64,000 nucleotides of DNA. It comes from Gammaproteobacteria bacterium (GTDB taxonomy: Bacteria > Pseudomonadota > Gammaproteobacteria > Xanthomonadales > SZUA-36). Below the pieces are notes generated by a model that had not been told where the DNA came from, ran no database searches, and saw only the letters and a program-made list of their open reading frames with translations. The translations under genes were made by a program, and so were the position numbers. Every line of letters starts with the position of its first letter. The stretch's first letter is position 1. The stretch covers positions 62,001 to 126,000 of the forward strand of contig JAJFLA010000032.1 of the NCBI GenBank assembly GCA_021772935.1. The letters are read 5' to 3'. Of this stretch, positions 27,021 through 34,251 are shown one piece after another.

Positions 27021-27675
27021 GGCAGTTTTGTTTGATCTCGATGGTACTTTGCTGGATTCAGCCTCGGATCTTGTTGCAAGCTTAAATCACCTTCGTGCTG
27101 GTCTGGGGCTCGCCGCCATACCGGTCGCTGACTTGCGATCTTTTGTATCGCGGGGTGCAATAGGCTTGATCAAGGCAGGTATGCCGCCGTGTGATGATGA
27201 AACATTAGCATCATGGCGGGAGGCTTTTTTAGGTCACTACCAGGAAAACAGTTTTGTTCATTCCCGGCCGTTTGATGGCGTTGAATTACTGTTGGCTGAG
27301 TTGGCAGGCAGAGGTGTTCCCTGGGGTATTGTGACTAACAAAATGGAGCTTTTGAGCTTTCCGATACTTAAAAAAACTGAATGGCTATCATCTGCTTCTG
27401 CCGTGATATGCGGGGATACTGTTGCATATTGTAAGCCGCATCCTGAGCCTGTTTTGGCTGCTTGCAGAAAAATTGGGGTCGACCCCAGGAAGACACTGAT
27501 GGTAGGTGATGACCTGCGGGATATGGAGGCGGGGAAACGGGCCGGTTGTCAAACTGCGTTTGCGCTTTATGGGTATGCTGACGAGAAAAGCAAAACCAAT
27601 ATTGGAGGTAACACAACACTGGTCAATACACCGGCAGAAGTGCTGGACATATTAGAAACTCCGGGCGACGCCTGA
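27013..27675 (+). CDS. mupP: HAD phosphatase, probably N-acetylmuramic acid 6-phosphate phosphatase MupP (or Gph)
   Basis: 220-residue HAD hydrolase. Motif I is FDLDGTLLDSASDL, motif II VTNKM, motif III YCKPHPEPVL and motif IV GDDLRDMEAGKRAGC. The start is GTG at 27013, inside the end of ubiG. The sequence alone fits both phosphoglycolate phosphatase and MupP. I favour MupP, which acts in cell-wall MurNAc recycling, because mtaD-ubiG-mupP-yciK is the Pseudomonas order and a YciK-like gene lies 1.7 kb downstream. Confidence 0.72.
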   Translation: MIKAVLFDLDGTLLDSASDLVASLNHLRAGLGLAAIPVADLRSFVSRGAIGLIKAGMPPCDDETLASWREAFLGHYQENSFVHSRPFDGVELLLAELAGRGVPWGIVTNKMELLSFPILKKTEWLSSASAVICGDTVAYCKPHPEPVLAACRKIGVDPRKTLMVGDDLRDMEAGKRAGCQTAFALYGYADEKSKTNIGGNTTLVNTPAEVLDILETPGDA

Positions 27676-28538
27676 TGGCAGGTGCTTCATCGCTTGAACT
27701 CAATCATTGTACCGAGTTGGCAATGACGCCCGGTAGCCTGTTCGAGTTTACCAGTCGCTTTCTGCCGACCAATCATTTGGAACCGTTATTGAGCGTGTAC
27801 GCACTCAAGCAGGCCATCAGCACGATTCCACAAAGACAGCTAGATGATTCGGTAAAATGGGCCAAGCTGAAGTGGTGGAGTGAGGAATTGATCGCTGATC
27901 CTGCTTCACCTAACCGTCATCCAGTTTTGCGAGCGTTGAGGCAATCGGGCGCAAGAAAGCACTTGAGCAATGCTCTCTTGCAACAACTAATCAATAACGC
28001 AGTCATGCAGATTGATGCCACCCCGGATAGTGATAGTCATGCCATGTTTGAGCGATTTGCGGCATTGGGCACAACAGATATTCAGCTGGAACTTGCACTG
28101 GATGGTGCTGAAATCAGTACTCAAAACCTAAATTTCCTTGCTGCGGCTTCCAGGTTATTTCACATGATCTCAAGTTTTGCTGCGAATCATCGATCTGACT
28201 CGGAACGATTACCACTCAGTATATTGGCAAAATACAACATTAATGCAGAGCAACTGGAACAAACACCATACCCGGCTGAGCTCACAGGTATTATTGTGCA
28301 ACTCACCGAGGATGGTCTGGATTGGTTCTCAAAAGGTATGACAGACTTAGAGATTTCACCAAAACCTGGGCTATGTACGCATTTACAATTATGCTGGGCG
28401 ATGGAAAAAAGATGTCTGGCAGTAATCAGAAAAGATGTGGGTAGGTTTCTTGATGCAGGCAAGCACTTTGGGCCAGCGGATGCCTGGTTTGCCTGGCGGT
28501 TTCTCCGGCGGGTGAAACATCAACCTGGATATATTTGA
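27675..28538 (+). CDS. Squalene/phytoene synthase-like protein lacking the aspartate motifs
   Basis: 287 residues with the outline of the squalene/phytoene synthase fold: SLYEFT-like start (LFEFTSRFLPTNHLEPLLSVYALKQAI), then VKWAKLKWWSEEL (typical K/R-WW-EEL), and a later RLFHMISSFAANHRSD...LPLSILAKYNI segment. Both magnesium-binding DxxxD motifs of active synthases are absent, so it is probably not a prenyl synthase; NDUFAF6-type proteins of this fold are non-catalytic. It overlaps the mupP stop codon (TGATG), so it belongs to that operon. The function is unknown. Confidence 0.65.
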   Translation: MAGASSLELNHCTELAMTPGSLFEFTSRFLPTNHLEPLLSVYALKQAISTIPQRQLDDSVKWAKLKWWSEELIADPASPNRHPVLRALRQSGARKHLSNALLQQLINNAVMQIDATPDSDSHAMFERFAALGTTDIQLELALDGAEISTQNLNFLAAASRLFHMISSFAANHRSDSERLPLSILAKYNINAEQLEQTPYPAELTGIIVQLTEDGLDWFSKGMTDLEISPKPGLCTHLQLCWAMEKRCLAVIRKDVGRFLDAGKHFGPADAWFAWRFLRRVKHQPGYI

Positions 28539-28549
28539 GGATTGTTCGT

Positions 28550-28924
28550 ATGCACACATGTTCGGGTGGATGTCATTGTGGTCGCGTGAAATTTGAGATC
28601 GAGATCCAAACTAAAATCGTTGTACATCGATGCAGTTGTTCAATTTGTAAAAAATCCGGCTATCTTCATTTGATCGTAACTGCAAGCCAATTCAATCTGT
28701 TATGCGGTGAAGAAAGTCTTGTGGACTACCGTTTTCATACTGGTGTTGCCCGTCACCTGTTTTGTGGTCATTGCGGAGTCAAATCATTTTATGTGCCACG
28801 TTCTCATCCCGAATCATTCAGTGTAAATGTAAACTGTATTGATTTACCTGATGAGATTGATGTCAATATCCATGAGTTTGATGGTCGTAATTGGAGTAAG
28901 AATCGCGAGGGCTTTTTGAAATAA
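28550..28924 (+). CDS. GFA/CENP-V-fold zinc protein
   Basis: 124 residues with the zinc-binding pattern of the glutathione-dependent formaldehyde-activating (GFA) family: CSGGCHCGRVKFEI at the N-terminus, HRCSCSICKKSGYLHL, and FCGHCGVKSFYVPRSHPESFSVNVNCID. I start it at the ATG at 28550; an in-frame TTG at 28535 is weaker. Most family members have no proven activity. It lies 11 bp after the squalene-synthase-like gene and may be the end of that operon. Confidence 0.85.
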   Translation: MHTCSGGCHCGRVKFEIEIQTKIVVHRCSCSICKKSGYLHLIVTASQFNLLCGEESLVDYRFHTGVARHLFCGHCGVKSFYVPRSHPESFSVNVNCIDLPDEIDVNIHEFDGRNWSKNREGFLK

Positions 28925-28950
28925 CATGACTTGGTTTTGGAAAGGCGTTC

Positions 28951-29241
28951 TTAAGGGGTTTTGTCGCCAGTTATATAGTCTGGACCTTTACCGGCAGTTT
29001 TTTCATATACGCCTTTTTCAACCTTTTTAAACTGTGTTAGCCCATGTTTTTCAATATTACTCTGTGATAACGAAGGTGTAGGACTGACCACGTTGGGAGG
29101 CGAAATCTTTCTGCGTACCGGGTTGTGACACTTAGGGCAAAATTTGGGTGGATCATCGGATAGCTTTTGCAGGACATCATATGCGGTTACGCAATAGTCA
29201 CAACAGTCATGGCCGGCAGCCTGATATTCATAAATGGGCAT
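28951..29241 (-). CDS. FmdB-type zinc-ribbon protein
   Basis: 96 residues starting MPIYEYQAAGHDCCDYC, followed by VLQKLSDDPPKFCPKCHNPVRRKIS, the FmdB zinc-ribbon layout. The first knuckle here is HDCC/DYC rather than the usual CxxC, so metal binding may differ. The C-terminal half is polar and probably disordered. It converges with the GFA gene and is divergent from the SDR gene. FmdB-like proteins have no settled function. Confidence 0.82.
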   Translation of the reverse strand: MPIYEYQAAGHDCCDYCVTAYDVLQKLSDDPPKFCPKCHNPVRRKISPPNVVSPTPSLSQSNIEKHGLTQFKKVEKGVYEKTAGKGPDYITGDKTP

Positions 29242-29384
29242 TCATAGCACCAGAGAGATTGTCCGTTACAAGGTTCGTCTGATTTAGCGATAGAGTCAAC
29301 CGGTAATCTGATATGTTGCTTATTCTCTTTTTACCGTAGTAATACTCAAATAGTTTAAATAAATTAAAAATATAGGATTTCATC

Positions 29385-30101
29385 ATGGATCTTTCTGGTA
29401 AAACAATACTGATTACAGGTGCTGCAGGCGGGCTTGGCGCTGCACTTGCACTACAGTGTGTCGGCGATGGTGCTGACTTGATTCTGCTTGATAAAAATCG
29501 TCGGGGTCTCAGTGATTTGAGTGATACGATTACCGATCGGGGGCTAACACCGCCGGGGCTCTATCCTATGGATCTGGCGGGCGCGGGCGTTGACGATTTT
29601 ACTGATCTGGTTGACACCATACAGGCAGAATATGGTGGCTTGCATGCTCTGATCCATTGCGCGGTTGATTTTGATGGTTTGCAACCCTTTGAACAGGTTC
29701 AGCCACAAGAATGGTTGAAATCAATGCAAGTGAATGTCAACGCGCCGTGGTTGTTGAGTTGCGCAGTCTTGCCGCTGTTGAAGAAATCGGAAAGTGGGCA
29801 CTTGTTTTTTATTCTGGATGACCTTGACACAGTCACTGGTGCTTATTGGGGTGCCTATGGTACCGGTAAAGCAGCGCTTGCCGGGATGGTGAGACAGTTT
29901 GATGCGTCATTAAATAATGCGACGGTCAATGTGCGGGGTATATTCCCTGGTGCAATGCGTACCGGCTTCCGGGCAAAAGTCTATCATGCTGAAAATCCGT
30001 TAGATCAACCTGAGCCAGCGATTGCTGCAGAAAAAATTGCCGCTATGTTGGCAGTGGGTCTTTCGGGTGATGACCCGATGGTAAATCTTTCAGATTATTA
30101 G
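29385..30101 (+). CDS. Short-chain dehydrogenase/reductase, YciK-like
   Basis: 238-residue Rossmann-fold oxidoreductase. GAAGGLGAAL is the dinucleotide-binding motif. The catalytic tyrosine and lysine are in YGTGKAAL. The GAYWGAYGTGKAALAGMVRQF block is characteristic of YciK-like proteins. In the position of the usual catalytic serine the sequence reads FILDDLD, so catalysis by the standard triad is doubtful. Its substrate is unknown. It is part of the mtaD-ubiG-mupP-yciK neighbourhood, here interrupted by three genes. Confidence 0.85.
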   Translation: MDLSGKTILITGAAGGLGAALALQCVGDGADLILLDKNRRGLSDLSDTITDRGLTPPGLYPMDLAGAGVDDFTDLVDTIQAEYGGLHALIHCAVDFDGLQPFEQVQPQEWLKSMQVNVNAPWLLSCAVLPLLKKSESGHLFFILDDLDTVTGAYWGAYGTGKAALAGMVRQFDASLNNATVNVRGIFPGAMRTGFRAKVYHAENPLDQPEPAIAAEKIAAMLAVGLSGDDPMVNLSDY

Positions 30102-30109
30102 TTTTAATG

Positions 30110-30952
30110 TCAGGCTTTCTGGCCCGTACCTGTTGCTGCCTCGTAAGCAATCATTGCTTGCTTGGTGTTGATGCCCCATCGATATCCTCCCACCGTGCCG
30201 AGACTATTAATGACACGATGGCAGGGGATGAGCCAGGATACCGGGTTGCGCCCAATAGCTGAGCCGGTTGCACGACTGGCTCCGGCATGACCAGAGAATG
30301 AAGCCAGTTGTCCGTAGGTGCAATGTGTTCCGGCCGGCAAGCTAAGCAGAGCCTCCCAGACCTGAAGCTGGAATGGGCTGCCTCTGAGCCAGACTTTTAA
30401 TTTTTTTTGTTCTTTTTCGTTAAAAATCTCTGCCAGTTTTTTGCTTGCCCGCAAATTGTCCTCAGACAGACTTGCATCTGGCCATTGCTGCTTGAATTGC
30501 TTCCAGACATGTTGCTTGCTCTCTTCGTGACAGAAACCAAGAAAACAGATCCCCTTATCGGTCCACCCAAGAAGTGCTTCACCAAAAGGTGTTATTCCAT
30601 AGCCACACCCCATTTCTACATCAAACCCTTTGCGCTTCGCTTCACCAGGGGTCATTGCCTGTGTTGTAATCAGCAAATCATGTAACCTGCCGGGCCCAGA
30701 CAGCCCACTGGAAAGGGCAGAGTCAAGCACGGTCTGGCCTTGTCTGAGACGTTCCATCGCCTGAGCTTTGGTTAGATACTTTAAAAATTGTTTGGGTGAT
30801 ACACCTGCCCATTCCTGGAAAAGACGTTGTAGATAATGAGGGCTAAGGCCAACATGGTGCGCCAGTTCTTCGAGACCGGGTTGTTTTTGCTGGTTCTGGC
30901 ATAGCCAATGTAAGGCTTTGGCTATTATTTGATAATGACGTTGATTATCCAT
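30110..30952 (-). CDS. Ada-like protein: AraC-type HTH plus O6-alkylguanine-DNA methyltransferase
   Basis: 280 residues. The N-terminal half has an AraC-family double helix-turn-helix (PGLEELAHHVGLSPHYLQRLFQEWAGVSPKQFLKYL). The C-terminal half is a suicide alkyltransferase with PCHRV holding the acceptor cysteine and the GASRATGSAIGRNP arginine-finger segment. The N-terminal zinc/phosphotriester domain of E. coli Ada is missing, so the sensing cysteine there is absent. It converges with the SDR gene (8-bp gap). Confidence 0.92.
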   Translation of the reverse strand: MDNQRHYQIIAKALHWLCQNQQKQPGLEELAHHVGLSPHYLQRLFQEWAGVSPKQFLKYLTKAQAMERLRQGQTVLDSALSSGLSGPGRLHDLLITTQAMTPGEAKRKGFDVEMGCGYGITPFGEALLGWTDKGICFLGFCHEESKQHVWKQFKQQWPDASLSEDNLRASKKLAEIFNEKEQKKLKVWLRGSPFQLQVWEALLSLPAGTHCTYGQLASFSGHAGASRATGSAIGRNPVSWLIPCHRVINSLGTVGGYRWGINTKQAMIAYEAATGTGQKA

Positions 30953-31101
30953 GTGGCTATTGTAAAAGGTTCACAAATCATAACCACCCGATTCTTGTTG
31001 TCGTTGCTTGAGACGCCTGGATCAATTCGTTGATACAAATCAGAAGCGCTCAAAAGAAAAGTCAGTTACTATTTTAAATCAACTGATGGTGAGTAAATAA
31101 T

Positions 31102-31446
31102 ATGTCAGACGACCTTTTCCTTAAAATCATTTCCCGGGAGATTCCGGCGGATATAGTATTTGAAAATGATGATGTTTTGGCGTTCAGGGATGTTAATCCT
31201 CAAGCGCCGTTACATGTGTTAATAATCCCAAAGATTCATATACGAACCATCAATGATATGCAGCAACAAGACGCTGAATTGTTTGGAAAGCTATTTTTTG
31301 CTGCGCGAGAAATCGCGCTAGAGCAGGGCATTGCTAAAGATGGTTATCGAGTTGTGATGAATTGTAATGCAGCAGCCGGACAAACGGTTTTTCATGTTCA
31401 TTTGCATTTGCTTGGCGGAAGGAAGTTTGACTGGCCTCCAGGCTGA
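31102..31446 (+). CDS. HIT-family purine nucleoside phosphoramidase (HinT-like)
   Basis: 114 residues. LFLKIISREIPADIVFENDDVLAFRDVNPQAPLHVLIIPK is the typical start. HVHLHLLGGR carries the histidine triad. HinT hydrolyses nucleoside phosphoramidates. It is preceded by a fair ribosome-binding site (GGTGAG). It stands alone. The 281-bp stretch to the next gene holds a hairpin and nothing else I recognise. Confidence 0.95.
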   Translation: MSDDLFLKIISREIPADIVFENDDVLAFRDVNPQAPLHVLIIPKIHIRTINDMQQQDAELFGKLFFAAREIALEQGIAKDGYRVVMNCNAAAGQTVFHVHLHLLGGRKFDWPPG

Positions 31447-31617
31447 TATCAGCCTCAGGTGGTCGTGTCTTAAGAGATCATGGATATTCTAGTGGTTTAA
31501 GTCGCTTGGGTTTGAGGTCGTGCTCAGCTCAGGTTTTTGGGTGGGTTGTTTGGCAAGTAGCTGGATAATGAACTAACACGAATGGTCAGGTATACATCCA
31601 GGCTTAAAGGAGAAAGT

Positions 31618-31640
31618 GCCCCTGCATTAGATGCAGGGGC
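31618..31640. terminator. Strong 9-bp hairpin, probable terminator of the repeat-protein operon
   Basis: GCCCCTGCA and TGCAGGGGC form a perfect stem around TTAGA. On the minus strand it is followed by ACTTTCTCCTTT, only moderately T-rich. It lies about 90 bp past the stop of the minus-strand repeat protein and 170 bp past the HIT gene, so it may stop transcripts from both sides. Confidence 0.6.
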
Positions 31641-31727
31641 AAATAGACTCGTTGGTAAAACATAGAGCCAATAGAAATCGCAACAACTTTCAAATTTATT
31701 GCAAAATCCATTGTTAGTAATTCCTAT

Positions 31728-32411
31728 CTAATTCCTATTGTTCCGATAAAGACCTTCTCCAAATCTAGGTTCGGTCCCACCAAAACTGGACTCACATAAA
31801 CCAGTGTCGCCCACGACTTTGATGTTGTTGAAGGAAACAATCTCAGTAAAGTTAGAATCAAGAACTGAGACCGAAGCGGTGTCACAACCTAGTGTGATTT
31901 CCATTTCAAGGCCAGTATATGATGGCAATGTGATAGCAATGCTTTCATTCCCAGTACCGCCACCGGTAACTTCTATACCAGTACCGCCGCCAGTGACTTG
32001 TACGCCAGTGCCGCCGCCAGTGACTTGTAAACCAGTACCGCCGCCAGTGACTTGTACGCCAGTGCCGCCACCAGTAACTTCTGTGAACGGATCTGGACTG
32101 GCTAATCTAATTTCGGTTAATGATAGGTTTGTCGCTGAGCCATTCAGGGCTGATACTCCGGAGAATATGCTGCCATCAATAATCCAAGATACTAATAACG
32201 TATCATTTTGTACTACAAGATTGAGAGAGCCTTCAGGTTGTAGTTGGTTCGCGTTTACCTGAGAAGCAAATGCAATTGACACCATTGATAATGCCAATAG
32301 ACTTTTCCGGATTCCCGTACCTGATTTTTCGATGCCGGTCCCAGATTTTTCAATTCCTGTACCTGACTTTTCAATTCCAGTTCCATCTTTTTCAATCATC
32401 CAACGAGTCAT
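31728..32411 (-). CDS. Exported protein with GTG-type repeats on both sides of its signal peptide
   Basis: 227 residues, family not recognised. Residues 9-36 hold four copies of a 7-residue unit, (K)SGTGIE, before a hydrophobic stretch (37-50) and a signal-peptidase-like NANQ site near 54. So the n-region is an unusually long repetitive one. Residues about 110-154 hold five copies of a 9-residue unit VTGGGTGVQ with V/L/I and Q/E variation. Between and after are beta-rich, surface-like segments; two cysteines near the end (GCDTAS, GLCESS) could form a disulfide. Its ATG is 2 bp from the DUF6502 stop codon, and the ribosome-binding site AGGAG lies inside that gene, so the two are coupled. Confidence 0.75.
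   Translation of the reverse strand: MTRWMIEKDGTGIEKSGTGIEKSGTGIEKSGTGIRKSLLALSMVSIAFASQVNANQLQPEGSLNLVVQNDTLLVSWIIDGSIFSGVSALNGSATNLSLTEIRLASPDPFTEVTGGGTGVQVTGGGTGLQVTGGGTGVQVTGGGTGIEVTGGGTGNESIAITLPSYTGLEMEITLGCDTASVSVLDSNFTEIVSFNNIKVVGDTGLCESSFGGTEPRFGEGLYRNNRN
31950..32083. repeat. 27-bp tandem repeats, five units
   Basis: On the plus strand units such as CCGCCGCCAGTGACTTGTAC repeat with a 27-bp period and a few synonymous and conservative changes. They encode the VTGGGTG-x-x repeats of the exported protein. The end units (CCACCGGTAACTTCT) differ most, as expected if the middle units arose by recent duplication. Confidence 0.85.
32304..32390. repeat. 21-bp tandem repeats, four units
   Basis: Units of the type TTTTTCAATTCCTGTACCTGA repeat with a 21-bp period and encode SGTGIEK ahead of the signal peptide of the same protein. 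Third-position differences between units show some age. Confidence 0.8.
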
Positions 32412-32413
32412 AA

Positions 32414-33271
32414 TTATTCTCCTATATCTTTTGTGTCAGGATCACCCCATTGGTACCAACCGATACCGACTGTGAGCTGACCTGGTTGCTTTTGTGTATC
32501 CTCAAACTTCTCGAGTAACGCATCCCCTTCCTTAATTTGGTTTTCTAGAAGTTGGCGAACTTCCGTTCTGAATTGCTTGTAGTTTTTTGGGTTAAGTCGA
32601 TAAGTCCATCGTCCTTGTTGTGGCACTCTTTGTTCTATGTCGCATTGTGTATTGTATAAAACCGCCTCGAGTACTCTTGAAGACTCAAGGAGACCGACTT
32701 CTGTAGATTTTGCGTAATCCGAAGAGATTGGATTATAAAATCTAGAAACTAATTCAACCCTTGGTATATCACCTTGAACAATTTGAACAGTTCCGCCTTT
32801 TAACAATCTGTCCAAAACTGTTTTTACAGTAATATTTCTTCCGATTGCTCTTAGTACCAACGACTGAAAAGTTCTGCCTCTTCCCTCTATCGGTAGAATT
32901 GCAGGTTCTCCAGTCTCTTTGTCTTGAAACGTATCGTCACTGCTCCAGATGTCTATCAATGTATTTTCAGGGTTAGCGGTGACAGGCATGGAATCGGGAT
33001 TCTGGTTTTCCTTTAAAAGAGCACTTACAACCCTAGTGTCAAGACCTGTAATTAACGCGAGCGCGCTCTTGGTGGGTTTTGAACCACTTTTATTAAGTTT
33101 TCTTTTTGCCTCTTCTACATATATTGATTTAAGTAAATCAGCCAGGACTGGAAAAGATATTGTTCCAATCAAAAGCCGAACTATTTTTCTGAATAGAAGT
33201 GGCAACACTTGATAGACAGCACTGTTCTCAGTCATCGTCTCATGTCTTATGTGATGTAGGTTGCTCGACAT
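32414..33271 (-). CDS. DUF6502-family protein
   Basis: About 285 residues from the ATG at 33271, which has GGGGAAG 8 nt upstream; a GTG at 33301 and an ATG at 33235 are alternatives. The N-terminal part VLPLLFRKIVRLLIGTISFPVLADLLKSIYVEEAKRKL continues to TKSALALITGLDTRVVSALLKE. This looks like a helix-turn-helix-type DNA-binding segment and matches my memory of DUF6502. The C-terminal half is mixed helix/strand and ends QLTVGIGWYQWGDP. A regulatory role is inferred only. It is the first gene of a two-gene operon with the GTG-repeat protein. Confidence 0.7.
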   Translation of the reverse strand: MSSNLHHIRHETMTENSAVYQVLPLLFRKIVRLLIGTISFPVLADLLKSIYVEEAKRKLNKSGSKPTKSALALITGLDTRVVSALLKENQNPDSMPVTANPENTLIDIWSSDDTFQDKETGEPAILPIEGRGRTFQSLVLRAIGRNITVKTVLDRLLKGGTVQIVQGDIPRVELVSRFYNPISSDYAKSTEVGLLESSRVLEAVLYNTQCDIEQRVPQQGRWTYRLNPKNYKQFRTEVRQLLENQIKEGDALLEKFEDTQKQPGQLTVGIGWYQWGDPDTKDIGE

Positions 33272-33494
33272 TATATAGTCTTCCCCAAAACTCCTTGGCA
33301 CTACTCAACGACTTCCTTTTCAAGACAAGTCAAACATTAGTATCCGCATCATTGCAAACACCCCTGTAACTTAAAGCCCACCCTTTAGGATAGTATTTTA
33401 TTCAATGACTTGCACTGCCTAATTAAACTGTTTCCTATAATGTTCATACTTCTTACAGCAAGGATTCTGTATATATATAACTAAAATCCTTGCA

Positions 33495-33735
33495 TCAAAA
33501 ATTAAAACAGGTACCCACATTCCTTGTGGGTACCGGCTGTAGAGCGAAAAGGACGAACTTTTTCTTAATTTGAGCGCTCCGTGTTCATTAATTCCGAACC
33601 TTTCCGTTCGTACACTAATATCCGTGTACTTGTAGGAGATGTGAGTCCTTACGCATCCCGTCTTCACTGGCCGACCCATCGGGGTCAACAATTCGTTTCA
33701 CTTACCAGGCCCCAAAAACATGTTGTGTGCTACAA
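33495..33735 (-). ncRNA. Candidate CsrA-titrating small RNA (RsmY/RsmZ/CsrB type), minus strand; 5' end approximate
   Basis: Read on the minus strand, seven GGA motifs lie between 33658 and 33521, about three times the chance number. Three sit in hairpin loops: stem GTACAC/GTGTAC (33629-33624 with 33615-33610), stem CGAAC/GTTCG (33610-33606 with 33599-33595), and the terminal stem GGTACCCACA/TGTGGGTACC (33534-33525 with 33519-33510). The terminal stem has loop AGGAA and is followed by TGTTTTAATTTTT, so it is an intrinsic terminator. Its ACAAGGAATGT is close to the CsrA consensus ACARGGAUGU. No promoter is clear; I place the 5' end near 33735 from a weak TATTCT. It precedes the DUF6502 operon on the same strand, so a leader with attenuator is the main alternative. 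Confidence 0.62.
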
Positions 33736-33801
33736 GAATATTGTCTCTTGAAGCACGGCAATCTGAATCCCCACGGCTAAGATAACAAATATAGCCATGG
33801 G

Positions 33802-33813
33802 TGTCTATAGACA
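33802..33813. promoter_or_regulatory. Perfect 12-bp palindrome between the two divergent small RNAs
   Basis: TGTCTATAGACA is a perfect palindrome centred 91 bp upstream of the predicted start of the plus-strand RNA. TGTATTTAGCC occurs twice nearby (33818-33828 and 33866-33876). GacA/UvrY activates Rsm/Csr RNAs through TGTAAG-N6-CTTACA-like dyads; this site shares only the outer TGT...ACA, so its regulator is uncertain. Confidence 0.4.
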
Positions 33814-33862
33814 TATCTGTATTTAGCCTAAAAAGAATTTAGACGAAATTGTAAATAGACAC

Positions 33863-33891
33863 TTGTGTATTTAGCCAAAGTTGGCTATAGT
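33863..33891 (+). promoter_or_regulatory. Predicted sigma-70 promoter of the plus-strand small RNA
   Basis: TTGTGT (33863-33868) and TATAGT (33886-33891) are separated by exactly 17 bp. The -10 box matches the consensus in five of six positions and the -35 box is weak, as expected for an activated promoter. The predicted start is the A at about 33898. Confidence 0.55.
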
Positions 33892-33897
33892 GTATTC

Positions 33898-34045
33898 ATC
33901 AAGGGGCGAAGTGGGCAAGGAAAACACTATTTCGTTAGCAGAAGGATCTGCTCAGCTTTGAGGTGCAAGGAAGCGATTGGCGGGTGGCGACACGTCCGCA
34001 TGGCGGCACGGGGTATCACGGATGATACCTCGGTCGCTTTTTTTT
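33898..34045 (+). ncRNA. Candidate CsrA-titrating small RNA (RsmY/RsmZ type), plus strand
   Basis: About 148 nt from a predicted promoter to an 8-T run (34038-34045). GGA motifs occur at 33919, 33944, 33969 and 34020. The second is the loop of a perfect stem AGCAGA-AGGA-TCTGCT (33937-33952). The fourth is in the loop of GGTATC-ACGGAT-GATACC (34012-34029). That stem and a CCGC/GCGG stem are enclosed by GCGAC (33987-33991) and GTCGC (34033-34037), directly before the T-run, so the end is an intrinsic terminator. This is the layout of RsmY/RsmZ RNAs, which sequester CsrA. A 62-residue frame across it has no ribosome-binding site or family. Confidence 0.68.
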
Positions 34046-34251
34046 GCCTGTAACTAAAAGATGTCAGAATCAATTCAGGATAGGGTCTTATCCATCGAGT
34101 CAGTAGTTCGGTTCACCGAGGTTCGATAAGGCCAATGATTTGTAGCTAGTATTGTCAATACAAATTGTGAGCGGGATTTCCAATGTATATCAGTACTCAG
34201 ACATCCCATTCATATGGGATCGATCAGAGCTTACATAAAAGGATAGCGCAT

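Noticed and set aside
31940-32090. CRISPR array suspected from regular repeats
   Set aside because: The repeats are directly abutting coding repeats in one reading frame, with no spacers; no cas genes are present.
31804-32262. Plus-strand frame with PVPPPVT repeats
   Set aside because: Antisense reading of the VTGGGTG-coding repeats; no ribosome-binding site and no downstream gene.
33419-33691. 90-codon frame on the minus strand
   Set aside because: It runs through four hairpins and an intrinsic terminator, starts at TTG without a ribosome-binding site and matches no family; the RNA interpretation explains the sequence better.
33865-34053. 62-codon frame on the plus strand
   Set aside because: Begins upstream of the predicted transcript start, has no ribosome-binding site and ends in the terminator T-run.
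33302-34251. Retron or diversity-generating element suspected from the run of hairpins
   Set aside because: No reverse transcriptase gene lies nearby and the GGA-in-loop pattern with two terminators fits CsrA-binding RNAs better.
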